Below are positions 50,290 through 59,192 of a DNA stretch of 64,000 bases, piece after piece (positions within the stretch are counted from its first letter, which is position 1; the number at the start of each line of letters is the position of its first letter). The stretch is from CALMEC01 sp963765105 (GTDB lineage Bacteria; Actinomycetota; Thermoleophilia; Miltoncostaeales; Miltoncostaeaceae), in assembly GCA_963765105.1 (NCBI GenBank), contig CAVXUW010000002.1, positions 744,001 to 808,000 on the forward strand. Direction: 5' to 3'. Both the position numbers and the translations under genes were made by a program. Under the pieces are notes generated by a model. That model was not told where the DNA came from, made no database searches, and saw nothing but the letters and a program-made list of their open reading frames with translations.

Positions 50290-50979
50290 ATGCCATCACT
50301 TTTTCGCCGCCTCTACTCAGGCCGCATACCGACCGTCGATCAGGCTCTCCCCGGGCGTGAGACGGCGATGCCGGTGCCCGAGCACCATCTCGTTCTCGAC
50401 GCGCCGCTTCGGCCTCCGTTTGCCGCCGGCGTTCAGACGGTCCTTTTTGGACTGGGGTGCTTCTGGGGTGCGGAGCGCCTCTTCTGGCAGGCGCCGGGAG
50501 TGGTCTCGACGGCCGTCGGGTACGCCGGCGGTGCCACCCCGAACCCCACCTACGAGGAAGTCTGCAGCGGACGCACCGGTCACACGGAAGCCGTGCTTGT
50601 GGCGTTCGACCCGGCGCGCACCAGCTTTGCCGCGATGCTGAAGATCTTTTGGGAAGGTCACGACCCGACCCAGGGGATGAAGCAGGGCAATGACGTCGGC
50701 ACGCAATATCGGTCAGCGATCTACACGACCACGGCGGAGCAGCTTGCGGCGGCCGAGGCGAGTGCCGTGATGTTCGGAGAGCGCTTGGCCCAGGCCGGCC
50801 TCGGCAGCATCACCACCGAGATCGGACCGGCCGGGCCGTTCTTCTACGCGGAGGAGTACCACCAGCAATACCTGGCCCGTAACCCCAACGGCTACTGCGG
50901 ACTCGGAGGCACGGGGGTGAGCTGCCCAATTGGTGTGGCGACGATCGCCGAGTCTGTGGAGAGCGCCACGTCGGCATAG
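50290..50979 (+). CDS. msrA: Peptide methionine-(S)-sulfoxide reductase
   Basis: MsrA repairs S-Met sulfoxide in proteins with thioredoxin. 229 residues from ATG 50290 (AAGGAG 7 nt upstream). The active-site GCFWG holds Cys57, and YAGGATPNPTYEEVCSGRTGH and HDPTQGMKQGNDVGTQYRS follow. Resolving Cys residues are in the C-terminal GYCGLGGTGVSCP. An N-terminal extension of about 50 residues precedes the core, as in the longer bacterial forms. Confidence 0.95.
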   Translation: MPSLFRRLYSGRIPTVDQALPGRETAMPVPEHHLVLDAPLRPPFAAGVQTVLFGLGCFWGAERLFWQAPGVVSTAVGYAGGATPNPTYEEVCSGRTGHTEAVLVAFDPARTSFAAMLKIFWEGHDPTQGMKQGNDVGTQYRSAIYTTTAEQLAAAEASAVMFGERLAQAGLGSITTEIGPAGPFFYAEEYHQQYLARNPNGYCGLGGTGVSCPIGVATIAESVESATSA

Positions 50980-51020
50980 CCGGATCCCGGCGCACCGGGC
51001 TTCTCCCCGGTCGCGGCGGC

Positions 51021-51026
51021 TAGCGT
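51021..51026 (+). promoter_or_regulatory. -10 box for a leaderless start at 51033
   Basis: TAGCGT, 6 nt, GTG 51033. It is identical to the -10 box of the flavoprotein gene at 11579. No strong -35. Confidence 0.5.
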
Positions 51027-51032
51027 GATGGG

Positions 51033-52226
51033 GTGCCGAGTTCCTCCGCGACGACGTCTGCGCATGCCCTGGGGGCGATGGCGGGGTTTCTCGTCGGGGC
51101 CGGCGCGATGTTCGCCACGATGTACTCCACCCAGGCGATCCTCCCGGAGATCGGCCGTGAGTTCGCGGTAACCCCCAGCCAAGCTGGGCTCACGGTCTCG
51201 GTGCTTGTGCTCTCGCTCGTCATTGGTTCGTGGGTGTGGGGCCCACTCTCCGATCGCGTAGGTCGGCGACGGTGCCTGATCATCGCCAGCGCGCTGCTGG
51301 TGCCGGCCACAATCGCGGTAGCGGCGTCTCCGAGCTTCCCTGCTCTCATCGGATCACGCATTGCACAGGGGCTCATCATGCCGGGCCTGCTTGCCGTGGG
51401 CTTGCCGTATGTGTCCGAGGTCTTCGTGCCGATGGTCGGGGCGCGCGCCATGGGCTGGTACATGGGGTCACTCATTGCGGGAGGTCTGGTGGGTCGCCTC
51501 GGGGTAGCGCAGTTGTCGGGTATCACCAATTGGCGTTTCGCGTTGGGGACATTGGCCGTGCTGCCCCTCGTGGCCGTCGTCGTCATGGCACGTGGTCTTC
51601 CGGCGGCGCCACCCATTCATCGCGATGGGCGTCGCGGCCGAATCGCCAACCGCCGTGTCTGGGCAGCGACGATGACCGGGCCGAGTCTCTTCTTCGTCTT
51701 TGTTGGGATCTATTCGTACATCTCCTACCGGTTGGAGGATGCGCCGTTCGACCTGTCGGCAACACAGGGGTCGCTGATCTTTGCACTCTGGGTGGTGGGG
51801 GTTGTGGCGCCGCTCGCGGGACGGTGGGCTGAACGGGTGGGATGGGGCACCGTGGCTCTGACAGGGGCTCTGACCGCGGTTGTCGGCGTTGCGGTGGCCT
51901 ACCCCGATTGGCTCCCCACGATTGTCATCGGCCTAGCGCTGGTCACCATCGGAATGTTCACTGTCGTGACTGCCGCGCCGATCGGTGTGGGCGGGGCCAT
52001 CGGTGTGCGGCCGGGAGCGGCGAGCGCGCTCTACTACAGCGTCTACTACACCGCGGGTTCCCTTGGCGCCTACCTTCCCGGTCTTGCGTGGGAGGCGGCC
52101 GGCTGGCCTGGGGTGACGGGAGTCGTCGGTATTGCTCTTGCCGTTGGTCTGGCTGGTGCGCTGATTGGGCGCGCCGGACATCAGCGCGTCGTCGGTCGGG
52201 ATGCCTCGGCGGGGTGGTCGGCGTAA
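51033..52226 (+). CDS. MFS transporter
   Basis: 397 residues with 12 predicted helices. The loop 2-3 motif GPLSDRVGRRR near 71-81 is the MFS signature, and TWRFAL-like NWRFALGTLAVLP near 169 fits YnfM/CynX-type drug or metabolite exporters. The GTG start has a leaderless promoter. Substrate unknown. Confidence 0.88.
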   Translation: MPSSSATTSAHALGAMAGFLVGAGAMFATMYSTQAILPEIGREFAVTPSQAGLTVSVLVLSLVIGSWVWGPLSDRVGRRRCLIIASALLVPATIAVAASPSFPALIGSRIAQGLIMPGLLAVGLPYVSEVFVPMVGARAMGWYMGSLIAGGLVGRLGVAQLSGITNWRFALGTLAVLPLVAVVVMARGLPAAPPIHRDGRRGRIANRRVWAATMTGPSLFFVFVGIYSYISYRLEDAPFDLSATQGSLIFALWVVGVVAPLAGRWAERVGWGTVALTGALTAVVGVAVAYPDWLPTIVIGLALVTIGMFTVVTAAPIGVGGAIGVRPGAASALYYSVYYTAGSLGAYLPGLAWEAAGWPGVTGVVGIALAVGLAGALIGRAGHQRVVGRDASAGWSA

Positions 52227-52268
52227 CCTACGGCTGCAGGAATCGCCTGGTGTGCTGATGAATCAGGT

Positions 52269-52301
52269 ATGACGATCGAAAAGAAGGGACGCTTGAGGTG
52301 A
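52269..52301 (+). CDS. Possible leader peptide coupled to the amphi-Trp gene
   Basis: Ten codons (MTIEKKGRLR) end at TGA 52299-52301, which overlaps the GTG start of the next gene (GTGA). The frame also carries that gene's GAAGGGA ribosome binding site. Whether it is translated is unknown. Confidence 0.25.
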   Translation: MTIEKKGRLR

Positions 52302-52543
52302 CGCGCCATCTGTTTGACATCAAGGAACGCGCAACGCGCACTCTCGTGGCCGGGCAGTTACGTGCACTGGCCGATCAGGTGGCTAAAGGGTCGCTCGAGA
52401 TGACCTACGATGAGTTCAGCGCGCCCACTGCCATTCTCGACCCGATCGATGTTGTCGTCGATGTGATCCAACACAAGCACGAAGTCGAGCTCACTCTCCA
52501 GATGCGCTGGCCGGTAAAGGTGGAAGGGCTCCCCGGCATCTAG
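52298..52543 (+). CDS. Amphi-Trp domain-containing protein
   Basis: 81 residues. The first half (RATRTLVAGQLRALADQVAKGSLEM) is an amphipathic helix and the second a beta-hairpin ending in VELTLQMRWPVK, matching small amphi-Trp proteins, whose role is unknown. GTG 52298 is preceded by GAAGGGA with 8-nt spacing. The stop shares CTAG with the convergent HAD gene. Confidence 0.7.
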   Translation: MTRHLFDIKERATRTLVAGQLRALADQVAKGSLEMTYDEFSAPTAILDPIDVVVDVIQHKHEVELTLQMRWPVKVEGLPGI

Positions 52544-53274
52544 CCGAGTTCCTCCGCCAGGCCGTCGACACCGTCGGTAACGACATCCCAATCCCCCGTG
52601 GGCTCGCGGTCGGTCGTCTGGTCCGGGCCGTGCTCGGTAGGGCGAACGATGAACGCGGTGCGAAGTCCGAGAGCAGCGGCTGCGTGGAGATCGCTGTTGT
52701 GCGCGGCGGCCAGCATCACTTGCGACGGTTCGAGCCCGAGCAACGCCACGTTGCGCAGGTATGCGGTCGGGAGCGGTTTGTAGGCCAACGCCGTCTCCGC
52801 TCCCAGGAGGTGATCCCAGGGGAGGGCACCATGTCGTGCGAGGTCGCAGAGGAGCGTCGTGTTGCCGTTCGAGAGCGTGCCGATCTGATGCGTTGCTCGA
52901 AGACGCGTGAGCCCGTCCACAACGTCTGGCCAGGGGTCGAGCCGGTGCCATGCCTGAACGAGTTCGTCCGCTTCCGATGATGTGAGGTCGGCGATACCGT
53001 TGCGGGCCGCAACCCGAGCCAGGCTCTCGCGATGCAAGTCGTCGAGAATCGTCCAGGGACGGTCGCCGCGTCGTACCGCCTCCATCGACGGTTGGTACTC
53101 AGCGCGCCACTGGTCGGCGATGAGTGGCAAATCGGCGACCAAACAGCGGTTGGCGCCGAACGCGGTGAGCCCCCGAATCACCCCGCTCCGCCAGTCCACG
53201 ACGGTGCCGAAGACATCAAAGAGCACGGCCCGCACGTTGGTCAGGACTGCAGTCACGCCCGCATCATCACCCAT
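52540..53274 (-). CDS. HAD-superfamily protein, haloacid dehalogenase type II-like
   Basis: 244 residues from ATG 53274; GTG 53256 is an alternative. Motif I is VLFDVFGTVVDWRSGV with nucleophile Asp20, the typical sequence of type II 2-haloacid dehalogenases, which turn 2-haloacids into hydroxyacids. Motif II is TLSNGNTTLL near 138, Lys in AYKPLPTAYL near 167 and motif IV AAAHNSDLHAAAALGLRT near 193. Many homologues have other substrates, so a dehalogenase activity is likely but not certain. Confidence 0.88.
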   Translation of the reverse strand: MGDDAGVTAVLTNVRAVLFDVFGTVVDWRSGVIRGLTAFGANRCLVADLPLIADQWRAEYQPSMEAVRRGDRPWTILDDLHRESLARVAARNGIADLTSSEADELVQAWHRLDPWPDVVDGLTRLRATHQIGTLSNGNTTLLCDLARHGALPWDHLLGAETALAYKPLPTAYLRNVALLGLEPSQVMLAAAHNSDLHAAAALGLRTAFIVRPTEHGPDQTTDREPTGDWDVVTDGVDGLAEELG

Positions 53275-53336
53275 CCCGGCCCGTTGGGACGTCGTGACCC
53301 TCCATCGTCGTAGGACGGGTAATGAAGGAGGACGGT

Positions 53337-54350
53337 ATGGGCAGCGGGTGGTCGCGAAAGCGCAGGGTCGGATGGGTGGCGGTACTCGCAGCGATGACGG
53401 TGGGCGCGGTCGGGCCCTCAGAGGTCGATGAGGCGCGTGGTGATGGGCTTCCCGTGCTGGGTGTGGATGTGGGCCCCGCGGGTATCGCCCGTCCCGACGG
53501 CACGGTTCGTTTCGCGACATTCACCGTCGGGGACTCGACCCTCGTTACGAAGACCGCTGTCGACGGCGGTGGGGTGACGCAGCACGTGGTGCTGCCGGGT
53601 CGGTACACGATCCCGGCGGTTGCCTACGACGGATCGGCGGACGGGCTCACCGCCAATGGGGAGCAGCTGTTCCTGATCGAGCCACGTCACGCGTTTCCCC
53701 GCACAACCACGACGTTTCGGGTTCTGGATACGGGAACCCTGCGGCAGGTAGGGAAGCGCATTGTTCTGAGGGGGGACTTCAGCTTCGACGCTGTGTCACC
53801 GGATGGCGCCACGATGTACCTCATCAACTACACGTCGCCGACGAACCCGGAGCAGTACGACGTGCGCGCCTATGACGTCGCCACGCGGCGTCTCGTGCCC
53901 GGCCCGATCGTCGATCCCACCGAACCGGACGAGAAGATGGTCGGCGCTCCGGTCACGCGGGTTGCGAGCTCGGAGGGGCGTTGGCAGTACACGCTCTACT
54001 CCGCGGGAGAGCCGTTCGTTCACGCACTCGACACGGTTGGTCGCACGGCACGATGCATCGACCTTACCGCTCTCGTTGGTAAGGACGCCTTCGCCCAGGT
54101 GATGCGTCGGTCGGCGGAGGGCAAACTCCTGATCGGGCCACCCGGGGCAGCCCCCGCGATTGAGATCAACACACGGACCTTCACGGTCGCCGCGCCTCGG
54201 GTGGCGGTCGCCGCACCCGCATCCGATTCGTCAGCGACGCGTCTCGTCATCGGCAGTGTCGTTGCCGCGACCATCGCAGCAACTTTCGGTTTCGCGCTTC
54301 TGCGCCGCCGCACGAAACGTGACGCGACGGGGATGGCTAGTCCCGGGTGA
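53337..54350 (+). CDS. Cell-surface protein with C-terminal membrane anchor
   Basis: 337 residues from ATG 53337, chosen for GGAGG 5 nt upstream; ATG 53322 would add five. An N-terminal signal peptide (about 8-34, VLAAMTVGAVGPSEVDEARG) and a C-terminal helix (about 298-318, LVIGSVVAATIAATFGFALL) followed by RRRTKR indicate a surface protein anchored at its C-terminus. The outer domain has repeated DG turns and strands (VSPDGATMYLINYTS, FVHALDTVGRTARCIDL), suggesting a beta-propeller. Function unknown. Confidence 0.72.
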   Translation: MGSGWSRKRRVGWVAVLAAMTVGAVGPSEVDEARGDGLPVLGVDVGPAGIARPDGTVRFATFTVGDSTLVTKTAVDGGGVTQHVVLPGRYTIPAVAYDGSADGLTANGEQLFLIEPRHAFPRTTTTFRVLDTGTLRQVGKRIVLRGDFSFDAVSPDGATMYLINYTSPTNPEQYDVRAYDVATRRLVPGPIVDPTEPDEKMVGAPVTRVASSEGRWQYTLYSAGEPFVHALDTVGRTARCIDLTALVGKDAFAQVMRRSAEGKLLIGPPGAAPAIEINTRTFTVAAPRVAVAAPASDSSATRLVIGSVVAATIAATFGFALLRRRTKRDATGMASPG

Positions 54351-55077
54351 CCTGCGATCCGCCCACAACGGCCACCTCTCCGTCGTCGTAGCGCACGAGG
54401 GCCTTGTTACCGCCGTCGTAGTCGGGGGCCCACAAAAGGAGCGTGGCCGGGCGCTCACGCACGGTGCAGCGGTCGGTGCCTTCCGTGTCGAGTCCACGCC
54501 ACAGGCGGATGAACGGGTTGTTCTCCCATTCCTCGCCGATCGTCGTTGGCTCCCGGTGACCGGGATGCACACGCGTTGCCGCCGGCAACGTCATGAGGCG
54601 CTCCATGATCGATCGTTGAAGGCGGTCGAAGTCGCCGCCGGGTGAGCCGTTGCCGCCGATTGTTCCCTGGAACAGGACATCCGCCGTGAAACACTCGTCG
54701 TTGACGAGGTACGCAATATGCCCGGCACAGTGACCGGGAGTGTCGATGGCGTGAAAGACCAGGTCGCCCGAGGTGATGGTGTCGCCATCGCGGAGGATCG
54801 TGTCGACGAGACCGGCGTCGACCTCAGTTGCGGTATCGGCGTGCGCCACCACCGGCACGCCGAACCGGGCCTTCAACTCCGCGATACCCACAACGTGATC
54901 TGCGTGGTGATGGGTGAGCAGGATGTGGGTGATGGTGATGGCGTCACGTTCGACGCGTTCCAGGAGTGGTTCGATGACGCCATTTCCGTCCATCAGCACA
55001 CCATGTCCACCCGGCCGGTCGGCAACGAGATACGCGTTGGACAACCAATTCGACTCTTCGCATCGGTCGATGATCAT
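54337..55077 (-). CDS. Metallo-beta-lactamase fold hydrolase, partner of the dehydrogenase
   Basis: 246 residues. The zinc motif is HILLTHHHADHVVGI near 53, with further ligands in HCAGHIAYLV near 116, TADVLFQGTIG and VHPGHREPT near 169. It resembles glyoxalase II-type hydrolases. It overlaps the dehydrogenase gene by ATGA. In Mycobacterium, mscR is followed by a similar MBL gene (Rv2259-Rv2260), and the MBL is thought to hydrolyse the mycothiol thioester formed. The same role is inferred here. Confidence 0.88.
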   Translation of the reverse strand: MIIDRCEESNWLSNAYLVADRPGGHGVLMDGNGVIEPLLERVERDAITITHILLTHHHADHVVGIAELKARFGVPVVAHADTATEVDAGLVDTILRDGDTITSGDLVFHAIDTPGHCAGHIAYLVNDECFTADVLFQGTIGGNGSPGGDFDRLQRSIMERLMTLPAATRVHPGHREPTTIGEEWENNPFIRLWRGLDTEGTDRCTVRERPATLLLWAPDYDGGNKALVRYDDGEVAVVGGSQVTRD

Positions 55078-56180
55078 GAGAACGTCACCACGCTTCGTAC
55101 TCCGTCCTGGGCATGCATCAGGTCAAACCCATGGTTGATTTGATCGAGGGTGAGGTGGTGGGAGATCAACGATTCAACGTCGATCTCGCCGGCAAGCCAC
55201 CGGTCAACGAGCTGAGGAACCTGTGTGCGGCCCTTCACGCCGCCGAACGACGACCCGGTGACGCGTCGGCCGGTAATGAGAAACCGCGGGATGATCTCGA
55301 GCAGGTCGCCCTTGCCGGCCACGCCGCACATGGTGGCAAGGCCCCATGCCTCACGTGCCGACTCGACGGCCTGGCGCATCACTGCGACAAGTCCGGTTGC
55401 CTCGAACGTGAAGTCGGCGCCGTATCCGCCGGTTTCCTCACGGATCCAGTCAACGCTGTCATCATCGGCAACGCGAACGTCGGTGGCGCCATGGTGGCGT
55501 GCCAGCTCCAGCCGATCGCTCGACAGGTCAAGGGCAATGATGCGTTCCGCTCCCGCGAGGCGCGCACCGATAATGGCGCCCAGGCCGACGAGGCCGCATC
55601 CGAATACGGCCACGGTTGATCCGCGTGTGACCTCGGCGGTGTAGAGGGCGGCGCCGAGCCCGGTTGACAAACCACACGCGAACGGGGCGCAGCCGTCGAG
55701 CGGCGCGTCCTTGTTGACCTTGGCCAGGGCAATCTCGGGAATCACCGCATACTCTGCGAAGGTCGATGTGCCCATGAAGTGGCGAAGCGGCTCGCCCCCG
55801 CGTGACAGGCGGGTCGTGCCGTCGGGGAGGTAGCCCGCGTTCTGTTGGTCCCGGATCGTGATGCAACGGTTGGTCCGCGGGCTCTGGCAATGGACGCAGG
55901 CTCCGCATTCGGGTGCAAAGAGCGTGACGACATGATCCCCAAACGCCACCGACGTCACGCCGTCGCCCACCCCTTCCACGACGCCCGCACCCTCATGTCC
56001 CAAAACGCATGGGGCATATCCGGTGGGATCGACTCCCGATGCTGTGTACATGTCGGTGTGACACACCCCGCACGCGACGAGCCGCACCAGAACTTCACCA
56101 GCCCTCGGCTGTGCCAGGTCAACCTCCTGAACCACCAGGGGCTTGCCGAACTCTTCCAGTACCGCGGCACGTACTTTCAC
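55074..56180 (-). CDS. S-(hydroxymethyl)mycothiol dehydrogenase-like zinc alcohol dehydrogenase
   Basis: 368 residues of the medium-chain zinc ADH family, class III/MscR branch. The catalytic zinc ligands are in CGVCHTDM near 37 and GHEGAGVVEG near 61, the structural zinc site is CGACVHCQSPRTNRC near 92-106, and the Rossmann motif VFGCGLVGLGAIIG is near 191. The C-terminal SHHLTLDQINHGFDLMHAQDGVRSVV is typical. The reaction would oxidise the formaldehyde-mycothiol adduct or reduce S-nitrosomycothiol, given the MBL partner; a glutathione-type substrate cannot be excluded. GTG 56180 has GAGGAG about 11 nt upstream. Confidence 0.88.
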   Translation of the reverse strand: MKVRAAVLEEFGKPLVVQEVDLAQPRAGEVLVRLVACGVCHTDMYTASGVDPTGYAPCVLGHEGAGVVEGVGDGVTSVAFGDHVVTLFAPECGACVHCQSPRTNRCITIRDQQNAGYLPDGTTRLSRGGEPLRHFMGTSTFAEYAVIPEIALAKVNKDAPLDGCAPFACGLSTGLGAALYTAEVTRGSTVAVFGCGLVGLGAIIGARLAGAERIIALDLSSDRLELARHHGATDVRVADDDSVDWIREETGGYGADFTFEATGLVAVMRQAVESAREAWGLATMCGVAGKGDLLEIIPRFLITGRRVTGSSFGGVKGRTQVPQLVDRWLAGEIDVESLISHHLTLDQINHGFDLMHAQDGVRSVVTFS

Positions 56181-56287
56181 CGGCGACGTTGCTCCTCGAT
56201 CGAATCACTCGCGTTCGCGAGAGTTTACGGCCTGGGCGACAACTGGTTCTTGGGCGGCGAGACTTCCGGATGTGGAACAGTGCCACG

Positions 56288-57136
56288 ATGATCACGATCC
56301 AGGAGTTCACGGATCCGGCGTGTCCTTGGGCATTTTCGGCCGAACCCACTCGCTATCGACTGCGATGGTTGTACGGCGATGCATTGCGCATCACGCGACC
56401 CATGATCGTGCTCACCGAAAGCGGTGACGAGTATCTGGCCCGCGGATTTGACACCCCGCAGCTGGCCGCCGCCTTCGCCCAGATTCAGCACCAGTACGGA
56501 ATGCCCATCACCGCGGAGCAGGTCGCCCGGATGCCGGGGACGATCGTGGCCTGTCGTGCGGTTGTGGCCGCGCGGGTGCACGCCTCGGAACATGAGACGG
56601 CGCTGTTGCGACGATTGCGCATTCGCTGGATGGCGGGTCAGCAGATCGATGACGCCTCGACGGTCGCCGACGCGGCGACTGACGTTGGGCTCGATCCGGA
56701 GCAGCTCGAGGTCTGGATGGCCGACCCGGCCGTCGAGTCAGCGCTCCGGGACGACATGGAGCGTGCCCGCACGCCCTCACCTGCGGCCCGCGCGATGGAT
56801 CACAAACTTGCCACCGCGAGCGACGGTCGCCGCCGGTACACCGCGCCGTCGTGGGAGATGAGCGGCCCCGATGGGCGGCGTCTTGACATCGCGGGATTCA
56901 ACCCGACCATCGTCTACGAACAGGCGGTCGCCAACCTCGTGCCAGGCCTCCCTCGCCGTGAGGACCCGGCGACCGTCACCGAGGTGCTCACTTGGGCGGG
57001 CGAACCGCTCGCCACGGCCGAGGTTGCGGAGGTGATGGGCCGCGGAATCCCTTCCACTCGTGAGCAGCTTGAGGCGACCGGTGCGCGGTTCACGCCGGTC
57101 GCCACCGACGGATACTGGAGCCTTTCAGGGGGCTGA
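56288..57136 (+). CDS. DsbA-family thioredoxin-fold protein
   Basis: 282 residues from ATG 56288 (ATG 56270 also possible). The fold begins with IQEFTDPACPWAFS, in which the active-site CxxC is reduced to CPWA with one Cys12, as in FrnE-like isomerases and 2-hydroxychromene-2-carboxylate-type members. A helical insertion (about 70-180) and FNPTIVYEQAVANLVP near 210-225 complete the thioredoxin fold. About 60 further residues (TVTEVLTWAGEPLATAEVAEVM...) look like a winged helix, which is common in actinobacterial members. No signal peptide, so cytoplasmic. Confidence 0.8.
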   Translation: MITIQEFTDPACPWAFSAEPTRYRLRWLYGDALRITRPMIVLTESGDEYLARGFDTPQLAAAFAQIQHQYGMPITAEQVARMPGTIVACRAVVAARVHASEHETALLRRLRIRWMAGQQIDDASTVADAATDVGLDPEQLEVWMADPAVESALRDDMERARTPSPAARAMDHKLATASDGRRRYTAPSWEMSGPDGRRLDIAGFNPTIVYEQAVANLVPGLPRREDPATVTEVLTWAGEPLATAEVAEVMGRGIPSTREQLEATGARFTPVATDGYWSLSGG

Positions 57137-57321
57137 GTGTCCACCGACAGTAGTGAGCACACGCTCGACGCTTTCCTGCCGGCCGCCCTGGGACGAAACG
57201 ATCCCCGTGCTTAGCCGCGGTTTCCGACGGGAACCCCCCGGCTTTTCCTCATGACCTCACAGGGACGAGTTCGTCGCTGTCGTGTAGGCCCATGATGTCC
57301 CTCGTGTACAGCGTCGAAAAG

Positions 57322-57394
57322 AGCGGGAGACGGGGCTCGAACCCGCGACCTCAAGCTTGGAAGGCTCGCGCTCTACCAACTGAGCTACTCCCGC
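57322..57394 (-). tRNA. tRNA-Gly (anticodon TCC)
   Basis: On the minus strand: acceptor GCGGGAG/CTCCCGC, D-arm GCTC..GAGC with AGTTGGTA, anticodon loop CTTCCAA giving TCC, and a T-arm with loop TTCGAGC. The discriminator is T. All stems are 7/4/5/5 bp; CCA is not encoded. It lies between the DsbA-family gene and the methyltransferase gene. Confidence 0.95.
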
Positions 57395-57455
57395 AATACG
57401 GAGAGCTTAGCAACCGGCGAATCGGGTCTGGGCGACGCCTCCGGGCGTATCGCAC

Positions 57456-58184
57456 CTACGGGCGTCGCGCGACGAAAACGGAATGCCCCGGCGATGCTCT
57501 CTCGCCCGTGTAGCCCTGGAGCGATCGGGCCTTAAAGCCCGACTTTCGGAGCATCTCAAGCACTGTGGAGGCGGGGATGAGTCGTTGTGGGTGGGTTTCT
57601 TCGCTGGTTCGAATTCCGGCACCCACTTTTCGCATCGTCGTAATAGAGCGCGTGAGCGTGGCCTTCTTGGCGTCCTCCGTGGTTGTCGCCACCACCGCCC
57701 AGTCGTCGCCGACCTGGGTGTGTGTTTCCGGGCCTTTGCCCGCTACGCGACCGGGGCCGGCCATGTCGAAAAGAAAGATGCCGCCCGGCCACAAGGCTTT
57801 GAACACGCGGCCAAACAGCCGTTCGAGGGCCTTGACGGTGGTGCCCGACTCGGAGGTGTAATTCAGCACCTCGTTTGCGGCGAGTACCGCGTCACACGGA
57901 GGGATCTCGACCGAGGCCCACGATGCCTCGGTGAATGTTGCGCGCGGGACACGTGCCGTTGCGAGCGCCACCATCTGAGGCGATGCGTCGCTCCCCACAA
58001 CATCGAACCCTGCGGCGACCAGCAGCTCGGCGCTCATGCCCGGGCCGCATCCGATTTCGACGACGAGGCCACCGGTGTCCGGCGGACGTCCCAGTTCGTC
58101 AATAAGGCGTTTCGCCGCCGTGACAGCGGGGTCGCCATACCCCGCCGCGTGAACGTAGGCGAGATCATCTCCGTAGAGGCTCAC
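57456..58184 (-). CDS. SAM-dependent methyltransferase (class I)
   Basis: 242 residues. Motif I VVEIGCGPGMSAELLVAAG is near 41, motif II-like VVGSDASPQMVALA near 62 binds the ribose of AdoMet, and CDAVLAANEVLNYTS and ALWPGGIFLFDMAG are the later strands. The substrate is unknown. GTG 58184 follows TAACGT by 6 nt on the minus strand. Confidence 0.85.
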   Translation of the reverse strand: MSLYGDDLAYVHAAGYGDPAVTAAKRLIDELGRPPDTGGLVVEIGCGPGMSAELLVAAGFDVVGSDASPQMVALATARVPRATFTEASWASVEIPPCDAVLAANEVLNYTSESGTTVKALERLFGRVFKALWPGGIFLFDMAGPGRVAGKGPETHTQVGDDWAVVATTTEDAKKATLTRSITTMRKVGAGIRTSEETHPQRLIPASTVLEMLRKSGFKARSLQGYTGERASPGHSVFVARRP

Positions 58185-58190
58185 ACCGGT

Positions 58191-58196
58191 ACGTTA
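58191..58196 (-). promoter_or_regulatory. -10 box for the methyltransferase, leaderless
   Basis: Minus-strand TAACGT, 6 nt, GTG 58184. The region 58185-58269 holds no other gene. Confidence 0.5.
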
Positions 58197-58269
58197 TCGA
58201 CGGGCGGGGACGCCACGCGCGGCATCACCGCCGGAAGGGCGCTTTGTCATGACCGAAGTTGCGGTTCTC

Positions 58270-59181
58270 CTACCCGGCGCGTGTGTCGAGGCCCTCGCGA
58301 TGGAGGCGACGGATGCGATCCATGTTTTCCTGGTCTGGCCCGTTACCCTCAATGCCAGGAACCTCAAGTATTCCGGGTACTTTTTGTAGGGCGGGATGCC
58401 CCAGGATGCGGCGGAAGCCGTCCTCGCCGATCTGGCCGTCGCCGATGTTCTCGTGGCGATCGCGGTTCGAACCAAAGTCGGTCATCGAATCGTTGAGATG
58501 CAGGCATCGAAGCTGTTCCATGCCGACGATTCGGTCGAAATCGTCGAGCACACGGTCGATCCCGTCGACCTCGTGCACGGGGTAGCCCGACGCATAAAGA
58601 TGCTGTGTATCGAGGCAAAATCCCAGTCGGGTGGGGTGGCCCACCGCGTCAAAAACGGCCTTGAGCTGTTCAAATGTGCGCCCGATGGTGTCGCCGGCGC
58701 CTGCGGTGTTCTCGAGGTAGACGCAGCACTCTCCGGGCACGTCGTCAAATGCCGAAGCGATTGCGGTGCCGATTCGACCCACCGCCTCGTCAAATGTCGT
58801 GCCCTTCGACGAGCCGACATGGAGGACAACCCCGGCGAGCCCCAGTGCCTCGCCGATTGCCAGGTGCTGGCGAAGGCTCTCCTGCGACGAGCGATAAAAG
58901 TTCCGCGTCTTGGTGGCCGGTTTACCCGGAGGTCCGGTGGGCTGCTCCTTGTCCGGTGCGCCCAGGTTGATCAGGTAGAGGCCGTGCGAGACCAGAGGCC
59001 CCATCCCTGCGGCGGCCGCCTTCTCGCGAAATCCGGCGATCTCCTCGTCTTTGTGGTTGATGGGCGCCCAGGTCCGCGGGTTGTGGGTAAACACCTGCAG
59101 CGATTCGCAGCCGATCGCCGTTCCACGATCGATCGCGTTGCTGATCCCTCCGGAGGAGGACACATGGGCACCGAAACGCAC
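58270..59181 (-). CDS. nfo: Endonuclease IV (AP endonuclease)
   Basis: 303 residues, the family size. It cuts abasic sites and 3' blocks in base excision repair. The TIM barrel with three zinc ions shows GAHVSSSGGISNAIDRG at the start, VLHVGSSKGT near 119, CVYLENTAGAGD near 152, FCLDTQHLYASGYP near 188 and LHLNDSMTDFGSNRDRHENIGDG near 225, supplying the His/Asp/Glu ligands. GTG 59181 is 6 nt after a TAGACT box, and its start is 17 bp from that of the divergent gltX. Confidence 0.95.
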   Translation of the reverse strand: MRFGAHVSSSGGISNAIDRGTAIGCESLQVFTHNPRTWAPINHKDEEIAGFREKAAAAGMGPLVSHGLYLINLGAPDKEQPTGPPGKPATKTRNFYRSSQESLRQHLAIGEALGLAGVVLHVGSSKGTTFDEAVGRIGTAIASAFDDVPGECCVYLENTAGAGDTIGRTFEQLKAVFDAVGHPTRLGFCLDTQHLYASGYPVHEVDGIDRVLDDFDRIVGMEQLRCLHLNDSMTDFGSNRDRHENIGDGQIGEDGFRRILGHPALQKVPGILEVPGIEGNGPDQENMDRIRRLHREGLDTRAG

Positions 59182-59186
59182 ATCGC

Positions 59187-59192
59187 TAGTCT
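59187..59192 (+). promoter_or_regulatory. -10 box for gltX, leaderless
   Basis: TAGTCT, 6 nt, GTG 59199. It overlaps the minus-strand -10 for nfo (59188-59193) in the shared core TAGTCTA. Confidence 0.6.
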
